Position numbers and translations under genes: made by a program. Of a stretch of DNA of 8,749 nt, positions 1 through 7,294 are shown piece by piece. The notes under the pieces were generated by a model. It was not told where the DNA came from, ran no database searches, and saw only the letters and a program-made list of their open reading frames with translations. Source of the stretch: CAYREE01 sp964423225. Its GTDB lineage: Archaea; Altiarchaeota; Altiarchaeia; IMC4; SCGC-AAA252-I15. The first letter of the stretch is position 1. Each line of letters opens with the position of its first letter. The DNA lies in the NCBI GenBank assembly GCA_964423225.1, contig CAYREE010000099.1, positions 1-8,749 of the forward strand, in the 5' to 3' direction.

Positions 1-267
1 TTATTTGGATATAATCAGGAGAAATGCTTTTTTAAGAGTGAAGTCATACCATTGCTTGAAGATGCGGGATTTGATGTTGTTGAGACCGGGTCAATTGTGC
101 ATCTTCCAACGCCTTTCAACTTGTTTGCAAGGATTTTCTCGCCATTAAACAGGATTTTATTAAGATTGCCAGTATTGATGGGGATTAGGCTATTCTCATT
201 GGTTGGATTAAATGGTCGTAATATCTATACTGGCTGGTTCTTATCGTTTAAATGTATTAAGAGATAA
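1..267 (+). CDS. SAM-dependent methyltransferase, C-terminal part (5' end outside window)
   Basis: The frame is open from base 1 to a TAA at 265-267, giving 88 residues of a protein whose start lies upstream of the window. The visible part holds a run reading FKSEVIPLLEDAGFDVVETG, which resembles the last helix-strand element of class I methyltransferases, where the final beta strands follow an 'LLeeaGF' helix. A hydrophobic, proline-containing tail follows (LPTPFNLFARIFSPLN and onward) and the protein ends in basic residues. Such tails are usual in methyltransferases encoded among glycan-biosynthesis genes. The SAM-binding motif I would lie in the missing part, so the assignment rests on the tail alone. 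The next gene starts one base after the stop codon, on the same strand, and is a membrane glycosyltransferase, which fits a shared surface-glycan operon. Substrate unknown. Confidence 0.5.
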   Translation, partial: LFGYNQEKCFFKSEVIPLLEDAGFDVVETGSIVHLPTPFNLFARIFSPLNRILLRLPVLMGIRLFSLVGLNGRNIYTGWFLSFKCIKR

Positions 268-268
268 A

Positions 269-1663
269 ATGGTTAAGATGCCGTCTAAGTTTGGTGTTGA
301 TCATGTGATTCGTATCCTCTTGATTATCTCAATTTTTGTCATGTTCTTTTTTTCGATTATCTCGGTTTTTGATCATGATGAGATTGAGTCGATTCATTCA
401 TCCTGGAAGATCCTTAATGGTGAGCGGATATATATTGATTTTTTTCAGCATCATCACCCGTTATTCTATTATTTTTTAGTCCCAATGATCGTAATTGTTG
501 GCGAGTCTGTGAATATTTTATATCTGCTTCGGTTTGTCATGTTTTGTTTTTTTTTATTGATTCTTGGGATAACCTATCTTATTGCAAAGAAGTCTTTTGG
601 TGTAAAAGTCGCTTTATTAAGCTGCCTCTTACTTTCAACAACTTTTATTTTCACTAAAAAGGTTATTGAAATACGTCCTGATGTTGTCCAGTCCTTGTTT
701 GGTTTGGTTGGGCTTTATTTCTGGCTTAATTATATGTCTGGTAAGAATTACAAAAACCTTATTTATTCTTCAGTATCACTTTTCATCTCTTTTTTGTTTT
801 TGCAGAAAGCTATTGTGTTAATAGTATCTCTTTTTTTCCTTTCGATGATTGAAGTCTATAGGGGTCATATGGTTCGAAAAGATTTTTTCTTATATCTATC
901 AGTTTTTGCATTACCCTCTATCCTCTCTCTTTTTCTAATTAGTTTTTACTGGTCGTTTAAAGAGTATATCCTATATAACTGGACTATAAACTTTTTTTAT
1001 ACGTTTTCCTTTTCTCCTTTCAGGTTTTTATTGGATTCATTTATCAGGAACTTTTTTTATTGGGTTTTCTATATTATCGGACTGGTTTTTTATCTTAGGG
1101 GGAGGGATGAAAAAATTATTGGTTTATTATCTCTCTGGTTATTAGGTTCTTCCTTTTTTACGTCGGTACCATATAGTCATTATCATTTGCCTACTATCCC
1201 GCTTGTATCAATAGTATCTGCGATTGCTTTAAGACAGGTTTTTAATAAACATGGACGTGTTTTAGCAATACTGCTTGTGATTTCGTCCTTGGTCGTCATT
1301 GGCACTCATATGAAAAATATTGCATACTTTACTAATCAGGAACAGGTTGATCTGATGGGATATGTACTCAGAAACACTCGGGTAGATGATTATGTATATG
1401 ATGGGGATAATGAGTTCAATCTTTTTAGGAGGGATATAGACTATTTCTGGTATTCTCTTAATCCCCAGGTTAATTCGAGGTCAAACGCATTCTTAACGTA
1501 TAGACTGCTTACTGGATATGAATACGACATAGTACAACGAGTTTATGAAAAAAACCCGGTGATTATATCTGACAATTTCCTTAATGACTTTGAGATGGAT
1601 GTATTAATCATGGATTATACTGTCTCAGAGGATTTTAATGGTATTTATCTAAAGGTTGTTTAG
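269..1663 (+). CDS. ArnT/PMT-like membrane glycosyltransferase (GT-C fold)
   Basis: A 464-residue integral membrane protein, predicted to move a sugar from a lipid-phosphate carrier on the outer face of the membrane. A first membrane segment at about residues 13-34 is followed by an extracytoplasmic loop with the acidic pair D37-E38, then E40 and H43, then a run reading GERIYIDFFQHHHPLFYYF (about 51-69). This 'DE...H...G..Y.DFF.HH.PL' arrangement is typical of the GT39/PMT_2-like superfamily, where the loop acid is catalytic. A second hallmark, EIRPD (D138), starts the next loop. Repeated hydrophobic segments continue to about residue 365, and a short soluble C-terminal part follows. The frame is open upstream to an ATG at 212, but that start would overlap the methyltransferase by 56 bases. 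I prefer the ATG at 269, one base after the preceding stop; the ATG at 278 is an alternative. Neither has a strong Shine-Dalgarno site. The coding strand is rich in T runs, as expected for Phe/Leu-rich membrane proteins. Sugar and acceptor unknown. Confidence 0.8.
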   Translation: MVKMPSKFGVDHVIRILLIISIFVMFFFSIISVFDHDEIESIHSSWKILNGERIYIDFFQHHHPLFYYFLVPMIVIVGESVNILYLLRFVMFCFFLLILGITYLIAKKSFGVKVALLSCLLLSTTFIFTKKVIEIRPDVVQSLFGLVGLYFWLNYMSGKNYKNLIYSSVSLFISFLFLQKAIVLIVSLFFLSMIEVYRGHMVRKDFFLYLSVFALPSILSLFLISFYWSFKEYILYNWTINFFYTFSFSPFRFLLDSFIRNFFYWVFYIIGLVFYLRGRDEKIIGLLSLWLLGSSFFTSVPYSHYHLPTIPLVSIVSAIALRQVFNKHGRVLAILLVISSLVVIGTHMKNIAYFTNQEQVDLMGYVLRNTRVDDYVYDGDNEFNLFRRDIDYFWYSLNPQVNSRSNAFLTYRLLTGYEYDIVQRVYEKNPVIISDNFLNDFEMDVLIMDYTVSEDFNGIYLKVV

Positions 1664-1664
1664 T

Positions 1665-3566
1665 CTATAGTCCAGTCATTATCTTCTCTTCTGTTAGATT
1701 ATATATGAGTATTGAGTATCCGATATATTCGTCGGGTTCATATCTTTGTAGCCAAACATAGCAGAATGGATCGTTAAAGCGACCTATTAGGTTATTTACG
1801 CTTATTGCTATCCTACCTGTTACTGGCCCGCATTTTATCCCTGTAGGGTATGTTCCCCCGTTATATTTGGCGCAAAACGGTAAGGGTTCGAAGTTTAGAT
1901 CTGTTTCAGAGAGCTCTTCTCTACCCCAATATGATAGCTTAATTGTTTTTATTTCATTTTCATCCATGTATTTCTTCAAACCTTTTATGTCTTGCCCCCA
2001 ATCAATATCTGAATCTGTGAGGTATTTATATCCGTTTTCAGGCCCTCCTATCAATTGGTTGAAATATGAGATATAGTGGGGGTGATATATTGCGGCAGGC
2101 ATTATTGATGCTATGGTTAGGATGTAGATTATTATCCTGGTTTTGTTGTTGTAACTTAGCAAGTATCTTATCGGTTCGCCAAATAATAGGAATATGTATG
2201 GGAAGATGAGTAGTATGAGTCGTATGCCTATGAGTATCTTCACTTTTATTAGGATTATCAAGAAGATTGAAATGTTGATGATGATGTAAAATAATAGTTT
2301 TTTCCTCTGATCATTTATTGTTGTAATCTTGGATGTTATAATGTGTATATATACGAGTATGCTGATTATCCCGAGTATTAATGAAGCTTCCGGTGTTTTT
2401 ATGAGGATGGTTGTTGTCCAGTATTGTATTCTAAACTTATTGTCCTGATTTGAATTAATATAATTTTTTAGATGGGATGTGTATCTGTTTGATGTGCTCC
2501 TGTGTTGCATGGTGTCTAGCAGGAATATATAGTAGTCGGATATCGGTATTGGAATCTTATATGCAATATTTTTTATGAAGTTTGATCCGATATATTCATC
2601 GAGTAATCCATATCTTGTAAATGAGTCGTAGGTTATCTCATTGAAAAAGTATGCGGAGTTTATCACAAAGATGGTGATTGATAGTATTATTATGATACTC
2701 ACGAGGTCTTTGGTGATAAATATTGGTTTATCCCTCTTTTTTATCACCTTTATTCCACGTTGAGTTAAGAGTGCTATTATCAATAGAAGATAGACATAGA
2801 CTGCTATCAGATACCAGTTAGTAACTTTTGTTATCAATGCTAATCCAAGGCTTAAACCTGTTTTAACTGCGTTTTTTAGGTTTTTCTTCTCTATGAATCC
2901 AACAAAGTAATAAAATGATATAAAGTTAAAGCAAAGGGCTGTGATGTCTATTGTTACTAATCTGGAATGGGCGAGTATGTTTGGATTAAATGCAAGTAAT
3001 GTTGTTAAGATGCATGATGTTTCAAATCCGAAATATTTTTTTGTAAATACGTAGAAATACAGGCAGGTTAGTAATAATAGGGTGAGCATGGTGATACGGG
3101 AAAAATATAATATGTTGAATCCTTTGTAATCATCTGAATAAAGGAATTTATGGGCGTATTTTAGATACTGACAATCGAAACAATCCACGGATTTCTTATC
3201 CCTATAACAAAGGATTGCTTTTTCCGTAGTACTGAAAACGTTCTCTTCAGGTAGGTTCCCGGTTATATCGAGAATGTAGAATGGTATACTGTTTATATAA
3301 TATGATAATGGGGGATGGCTGATTATTATGTCTGTCATGAAATTCTGGGTTTTTATAATATAGTATCCAAGTCCAAGATAGCTTGGTTCATCGTATACCA
3401 CAGATTTTTCAGTGATACTTGTGATTCCAAGTATGTAGATTGTTGTTAGTAATATCGTTAGGAATAGAAAGTCCCTTCCAACACCCTTTTTTAGATTGAA
3501 TTCGAATCTATGAATCTTTTTGTTAATCTGCTTTTTAGCCCCTTTTAATTCGATTAAAGGTTGCAT
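1665..3566 (-). CDS. Family-39-type membrane glycosyltransferase, tandem copy 1
   Basis: A 633-residue membrane protein, probably a phospholipid carrier-dependent glycosyltransferase acting at the outer face of the membrane. After a basic N-terminus of about 32 residues comes one membrane segment, then a loop with the D59-E60 pair and H84-P85-P86, the usual 'DEP...GYY...HPPL' signature of GT39 proteins. A second family motif, NPNILAHSRLVTIDI (about 194-208, with D207), lies further in. Many membrane segments follow. The C-terminal region carries the family marker YFNQLIGGPENGYKY and then DSDIDWGQD (about 518-526). Cysteines lie in the first large loop (C120, C129, C132) and in the C-terminal domain (C565, C579, C602). 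The gene lies 16 bases downstream of a paralogue (3583-5394) and shares all these motifs. Its N-terminus is about 20 residues longer than the paralogue's. The gap is A-rich with no Shine-Dalgarno site, so translation may depend on the upstream gene. Its stop codon lies one base from that of the convergent plus-strand gene. Sugar and acceptor unknown. Confidence 0.82.
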   Translation of the reverse strand: MQPLIELKGAKKQINKKIHRFEFNLKKGVGRDFLFLTILLTTIYILGITSITEKSVVYDEPSYLGLGYYIIKTQNFMTDIIISHPPLSYYINSIPFYILDITGNLPEENVFSTTEKAILCYRDKKSVDCFDCQYLKYAHKFLYSDDYKGFNILYFSRITMLTLLLLTCLYFYVFTKKYFGFETSCILTTLLAFNPNILAHSRLVTIDITALCFNFISFYYFVGFIEKKNLKNAVKTGLSLGLALITKVTNWYLIAVYVYLLLIIALLTQRGIKVIKKRDKPIFITKDLVSIIIILSITIFVINSAYFFNEITYDSFTRYGLLDEYIGSNFIKNIAYKIPIPISDYYIFLLDTMQHRSTSNRYTSHLKNYINSNQDNKFRIQYWTTTILIKTPEASLILGIISILVYIHIITSKITTINDQRKKLLFYIIINISIFLIILIKVKILIGIRLILLIFPYIFLLFGEPIRYLLSYNNKTRIIIYILTIASIMPAAIYHPHYISYFNQLIGGPENGYKYLTDSDIDWGQDIKGLKKYMDENEIKTIKLSYWGREELSETDLNFEPLPFCAKYNGGTYPTGIKCGPVTGRIAISVNNLIGRFNDPFCYVWLQRYEPDEYIGYSILIYNLTEEKIMTGL

Positions 3567-3582
3567 CTTAAGATATTTTTTT

Positions 3583-5394
3583 TTATTCTATTAACATTGT
3601 TAAATCTTTTTCATCTATTTCATATACTTGGATGGAATATCCGATATTTGATATTGGTTCGAAGTTTTCAAGCCAAGAATAACAGGACGCATCACATACT
3701 TGTCCCTTTAAAATAGCGGAACTGATTATTATCGTACCGCTTGTAGGCACACATTTCTCATATTTTTTCACTGCCATTCCTTCAACATGGTTGTGTGGCA
3801 GGGAATAATAATCGATATCGTATCCATCGACAAGACCACTTCCATAATATGCCATCTTTACTTGCCCTAATTTTTTCTCATCAATGTATCTCTTTATCCC
3901 TGAAAGCTCCTGACCCCAGTCCAGATTCGAGTCAGAAAAGTATTTATAAGCGTTTTCAGGCCCACCTATCAGTTGATTGAAGTATGGTATATAATGGGGG
4001 TGATATATGATTGTTGGCATTATTGATATTATTACTATGACGTATGCTAACTTCTTTGTGTTTTTGTTGGTTGATAGTAAGTATGATATTACTTCGGCTA
4101 ATATCAAGTAGATTATTGGAAGGATGAATAAGATGATTCTTATCCCTATTGTTATATCGTATTGTACTATGATTATTGCAATTATACTCATGTGTATTAG
4201 AAGATATTCCCTTAGTTTTTTCACTCGTGTTGTCTGTCTATTATCCTTTCCCTGGATTATGAAGAAATAATAAATGCCTATTAAAGCCAATAGTAGGATG
4301 CCTTCAGGTGTTTTAGATATTATTGTTGTAAGCCAGTATTCTATCCGGAACGAGAGGCTTCCATACATCCGTGACTGTTCTTTTAAATGGCCTTGATATA
4401 TCACGTATTTCATCCTATGGTCCATTGCCTCGAATTGATTGAGGTAGAAATATGAGACTGGTATTGGTAGGTTTAGTGTCATCTTGCTTATTAGGTGTGA
4501 GAGATAGTATCCTTCAGCAGGTTTGTATTCTTTATAGTAGTCGACGTTAATGCCTTTCCATCCGTATACCGTATTAATTGTTATGATGACTAGGATCAGT
4601 ATCAATACACAGTATTTTATTGTTGGTTTGATGGGTTTCCCATCTCTTAATGTCTCGAAAGCCAATATGATCAAGTATACTGGGATAAGATAGATACTTG
4701 AGATCTTTGATGTTAATGCTAATCCAAGGCCAATTCCTGCAAGGACTGCATTTTTAACCTTTTTCTTTTCCATGAAATTTATGAAATAATATAATGATAC
4801 TAGATTGAATGCTACTGGAGTTATGTCTGTTGTAATAAGCCTTGCATGAGCTAATATGTTTGGATTCAATGAGAAAAGAAGTGTGATGATTGCAGCAACA
4901 TTTGGTGGATAGTATTTTTTTGCTATTAAATACATGTAGATGCATGCTATGATCAAAAGGATCATCATGCTTATCCTTGAATAGTAGAGTAGGTCTAGTT
5001 TTTTGTAGGCTTCATCGTAGAGGAGTTTGTAGCCATATTTTTCCCGATAGCAGAAGAAACAGTCTCTAATCATCTGGTCATGATAGTTTGGGTGGTAGTA
5101 TGTGCGCGTCTCATTTATTTTAAACAGGTTATCGTCGGGCATGTATCCTGCCAGATCTAGGATATATAATGGGATACTGTTCACATAATATGATATTGGA
5201 GGATGGCCGACTAATGGGTCTATCTTATAGTTTCCAGTTTTATATAGGTAGTATCCCAGGCCAATATAATATGGTTCGTCGACAGTAACTGATTTCTCTT
5301 TGATGCTAGTTGCACCGATTATTATTATTGTCAGTGAAAGTAGTGTGAGGAATGTTATGTCAAATCCTACTTGTCGATTTGGATTATGTTCCAT
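3583..5394 (-). CDS. Family-39-type membrane glycosyltransferase, tandem copy 2
   Basis: A 603-residue membrane protein closely related to the downstream gene. The first membrane segment (about 11-28) is followed by TVDEPYYIGLGYY with the catalytic-type pair D39-E40, and by GHPPISYY (H64). The second-loop motif NPNILAHARLITTDI (about 177-191, D190) is closer to the family consensus than in the neighbour. About ten further hydrophobic segments precede the conserved YFNQLIGGPENAYKY block and DSNLDWGQE (488-496). A soluble C-terminal domain ends the protein. A CxxC pair (C112, C115) sits in the first extracytoplasmic loop, and C548, C567 and C571 lie near the C-terminus; most have counterparts in the paralogue. 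The start is the ATG at 5392-5394, 28 bases after the aspS stop codon. There is no convincing Shine-Dalgarno site, and the gap is an A run followed by AT-rich sequence. It is likely co-transcribed with aspS, though an own promoter cannot be excluded. A role in S-layer or other surface glycosylation is inferred; substrates unknown. Confidence 0.84.
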   Translation of the reverse strand: MEHNPNRQVGFDITFLTLLSLTIIIIGATSIKEKSVTVDEPYYIGLGYYLYKTGNYKIDPLVGHPPISYYVNSIPLYILDLAGYMPDDNLFKINETRTYYHPNYHDQMIRDCFFCYREKYGYKLLYDEAYKKLDLLYYSRISMMILLIIACIYMYLIAKKYYPPNVAAIITLLFSLNPNILAHARLITTDITPVAFNLVSLYYFINFMEKKKVKNAVLAGIGLGLALTSKISSIYLIPVYLIILAFETLRDGKPIKPTIKYCVLILILVIITINTVYGWKGINVDYYKEYKPAEGYYLSHLISKMTLNLPIPVSYFYLNQFEAMDHRMKYVIYQGHLKEQSRMYGSLSFRIEYWLTTIISKTPEGILLLALIGIYYFFIIQGKDNRQTTRVKKLREYLLIHMSIIAIIIVQYDITIGIRIILFILPIIYLILAEVISYLLSTNKNTKKLAYVIVIISIMPTIIYHPHYIPYFNQLIGGPENAYKYFSDSNLDWGQELSGIKRYIDEKKLGQVKMAYYGSGLVDGYDIDYYSLPHNHVEGMAVKKYEKCVPTSGTIIISSAILKGQVCDASCYSWLENFEPISNIGYSIQVYEIDEKDLTMLIE

Positions 5395-5422
5395 GAATTA
5401 TCTATTATGAACTATACTTTTT

Positions 5423-6730
5423 TTATGGTTCGACTCTTGTCCTGTCTCTTGGATATAGGACTACTTCCCGTATATTCTTCATTCCTGTTATTGCTTGGGC
5501 TATCCTTTCCGCTCCGATACTCCATCCTCCATGGGGTGGCATACCGTATCTGAAGGCTTTTAAGTAGAATTCAAAGTTGTCTGGATCTAAGTCTTTTTTC
5601 TTCAATGCTTCGACTAGTTGGTCGTGATCGTGTATCCGCTGGGCCCCTGAACTCATCTCCATACCCATATAATCAAGGTCGAATGCTCCGCATACTTCAG
5701 GTCTATCGTCAAGAGGCCTAGAGTAGAATGCTCTTATTGCGGTGGGCCAGTGTTTTATTAGGAATGGCTGGTTTTTCATGACTTTGTTCAATGTCTTTTC
5801 AGCTTCTGGTGTGAGGTCGTCGCCCCATTCTAGTTTTATATCGTGTTTTGATACGATATCTATGCATTCGTCATATGTCACTCTTTTAAATGGTAGTTTT
5901 GGGATTGTAACATCGGTTTTCCTATCTAATAATTCTAGTTCGGCATCGCATTCTTCCACAACCTTCTTCATTATATATTGTACAACGCCTTCAAGCTCTT
6001 CTATGACTCCTTCTTCATCTTCTATGAAGGCTTTTTCAATATCCATCTGGAATATCTCGTTCAGATGTCTTGGCGTATTGTGTGGTTCAGCCCGGAAAAC
6101 GGGCTGTGTTATGAATATCCTGTCTAGTCCCGTGCACATCATCATTTGTTTATATAACTGGGGGCTTTGCGCAAGGAATGCTTCTCTTTCAAAGTATGTG
6201 ATCGGGAATAGGTTCGTACCTCCCTCGCTTGCTGCTGCGATAATGGTTGGCGGATTAATCTCATAAAATCCCCTATCCAGGAAGAATTCCCGGTATGCTT
6301 CCTGTATTTTAGCCCTTATCTTAAACACGGCTTGTACTTCTGGCTTTCTAACATCCATGAACCGGTTGTTTATACGAGTATCTATGTCTGCATCCACTTT
6401 TCCAGTAACGTCGAGTGGTAAGGGTGTTATTGATTCTGCGATAGTCTGGATAATCTTTGGATTTATTTCGAGTCCGTTAGGTGCTCTATCATTAGATTTG
6501 ACAGTCCCTGAAACTTTTATGACCGTTTCTTTTGATAGGCCTTTAATGGAATCAATTATTTCGTCAGATGTTTCGCCTTTTTTTGCTGTTATCTGTATTA
6601 TTCCGCCCCTATCTCTTACTAGAAGGAATTTCAGTTTTCCTAGATCTCTTATATCATGCACCCATCCTGCAAGTTCGATGTCTTTTCCCTCGTCTTCTAA
6701 TGTGAGTTCGTTTGAATAGTGTGTTCTCAT
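5423..6730 (-). CDS. aspS: Aspartyl-tRNA synthetase, archaeal type, predicted non-discriminating (AspRS)
   Basis: A cytoplasmic class IIb aminoacyl-tRNA synthetase that attaches aspartate to tRNA. The 435 residues match the usual archaeal length (about 430-440). An N-terminal OB-fold anticodon domain (about 15-100) starts with ELAGWVHDIRDLGKLKF. The catalytic core contains the flipping-loop SEGGTNLFP (168-176), AQSPQLYKQ (187-195), motif 2 FRAEPHNTPRHLNEI (R213, E215) and motif 3 GWSIGAERIAQAI with R409. It ends in NIREVVLYPRDRTRVEP, the archaeal form. H25 and P84 occupy the positions where tRNA-Asp-specific archaeal enzymes have Trp and Lys, so it probably also charges tRNA-Asn. The start chosen is the ATG at 6728-6730, because MRTHYSNEL matches the family N-terminus. 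A GTG at 6782-6784 would add 18 residues that do not look like the family, yet it overlaps the upstream stop codon as GTGA. A TATA-like box about 27 bases before the ATG suggests possible leaderless initiation. Two glycosyltransferase genes follow downstream. Confidence 0.96.
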   Translation of the reverse strand: MRTHYSNELTLEDEGKDIELAGWVHDIRDLGKLKFLLVRDRGGIIQITAKKGETSDEIIDSIKGLSKETVIKVSGTVKSNDRAPNGLEINPKIIQTIAESITPLPLDVTGKVDADIDTRINNRFMDVRKPEVQAVFKIRAKIQEAYREFFLDRGFYEINPPTIIAAASEGGTNLFPITYFEREAFLAQSPQLYKQMMMCTGLDRIFITQPVFRAEPHNTPRHLNEIFQMDIEKAFIEDEEGVIEELEGVVQYIMKKVVEECDAELELLDRKTDVTIPKLPFKRVTYDECIDIVSKHDIKLEWGDDLTPEAEKTLNKVMKNQPFLIKHWPTAIRAFYSRPLDDRPEVCGAFDLDYMGMEMSSGAQRIHDHDQLVEALKKKDLDPDNFEFYLKAFRYGMPPHGGWSIGAERIAQAITGMKNIREVVLYPRDRTRVEP

Positions 6731-6753
6731 CGTATCCAATATTATTGAAGGTG

Positions 6754-6761
6754 TATTTAAG
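6754..6761 (-). promoter_or_regulatory. Possible TATA box for leaderless aspS transcript
   Basis: On the minus strand these bases read CTTAAATA, one mismatch from a TTTAAATA-type archaeal TATA box. They lie 24-31 bases before the aspS ATG at 6730. Archaeal TATA boxes sit about 26 bases before the transcription start, so a transcript from here would begin at or next to the ATG and be leaderless. That fits the weak Shine-Dalgarno match (only GGA) in front of this ATG. The sequence upstream of the box is not a clear BRE. In AT-rich DNA such a match can occur by chance. Confidence 0.3.
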
Positions 6762-6780
6762 TATTCGAAAACTGTGGTTT

Positions 6781-7266
6781 TCACTCGAAACTTAGTTCTA
6801 TATCTTTTTCTGTCAGTGATGATATCACTTTACTCATTGATCCAAGATCTATCCTTAGCTTATCCTTGTCTCTAGCATCTATCCTAACCTTGTATCCTGT
6901 AATATTATCTGGTTTAAAGACTTCATTTATGCCTTTTACTCTTGCTGGAGCTATAAAGTCATATATCATGTCTTTCATATCGCCAATCCCGACCACTCGT
7001 ATTTCCTTTCCCATATCCTTTCCCATTTTTTTTATTATTGCTCCGCTCTTACCTATTATCTTCCCGACGTTTTCACGTTCTGTGAGGATAACGATAAAAT
7101 CTTCAGTGTCTATTGCTCGTTTGAATCCAATTTTTCCTTCGAATCGTTCATACAGCATTCGTGCAAATTCTACGTCTATCTCAGTTATCTTTTCTTCGTC
7201 TAGTTTGGTTTCGCAGGCGCTACATAGTACTCCAGTCTTCGCGCAGATATTGCATATTGGTAGCAT
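6781..7266 (-). CDS. Zinc-ribbon/KH-domain RNA-binding protein (NusA-like KH)
   Basis: A 161-residue protein with two visible parts. The N-terminus has a four-cysteine zinc-binding motif, CNIC (5, 8) and CSAC (15, 18), with only six residues between the pairs. A KH domain follows, with the RNA-binding loop VGKIIGKSGAIIKKM (GKIIGKSG at 68-75), preceded by a short beta strand, FIVILTER. The remaining region (about 100-161) is mixed alpha/beta and may be a second, degenerate KH-like domain without a GxxG loop, similar in layout to the second KH of archaeal NusA-like proteins. Proteins of this type occur in euryarchaea, often named 'KH domain' or 'NusA-like'; a precise role is not established. 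It differs from the plain two-KH archaeal NusA by its zinc knuckle. It lies between alba and aspS and starts at an ATG preceded by AAGGA at good spacing. Its TGA overlaps a GTG in the aspS frame by four bases. RNA binding is well supported; the process is not. Confidence 0.75.
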   Translation of the reverse strand: MLPICNICAKTGVLCSACETKLDEEKITEIDVEFARMLYERFEGKIGFKRAIDTEDFIVILTERENVGKIIGKSGAIIKKMGKDMGKEIRVVGIGDMKDMIYDFIAPARVKGINEVFKPDNITGYKVRIDARDKDKLRIDLGSMSKVISSLTEKDIELSFE

Positions 7267-7272
7267 AATAAT

Positions 7273-7277
7273 TCCTT
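7273..7277 (-). promoter_or_regulatory. Ribosome binding site of the KH-protein gene
   Basis: The minus strand reads AAGGA, followed by six bases and the ATG at 7264-7266. This is a good Shine-Dalgarno match and supports that start codon. It lies within the 28-base gap after alba. Confidence 0.7.
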
Positions 7278-7294
7278 GGGTGGTGAAATAAGTG

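Noticed and set aside
212..268. Upstream ATG start for the plus-strand glycosyltransferase
   Set aside because: It would overlap the methyltransferase gene by 56 bases, and the added 19 residues are simply the alternate-frame reading of that gene. The ATG at 269 follows the stop codon closely and begins a normal N-terminus.
3576..3584. Run of nine T on the plus strand, like an archaeal terminator
   Set aside because: No plus-strand gene lies upstream of it; on the coding (minus) strand it is an A run covering the end of one glycosyltransferase gene and the gap before the next.
5395..5422. TATA-like bases between aspS and the GT39 gene as a promoter
   Set aside because: The minus-strand GTATAG is only about 18-23 bases before the ATG, too close for a leaderless start with the box near -26, and no matching BRE is visible. 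AT-rich sequence gives such matches by chance.
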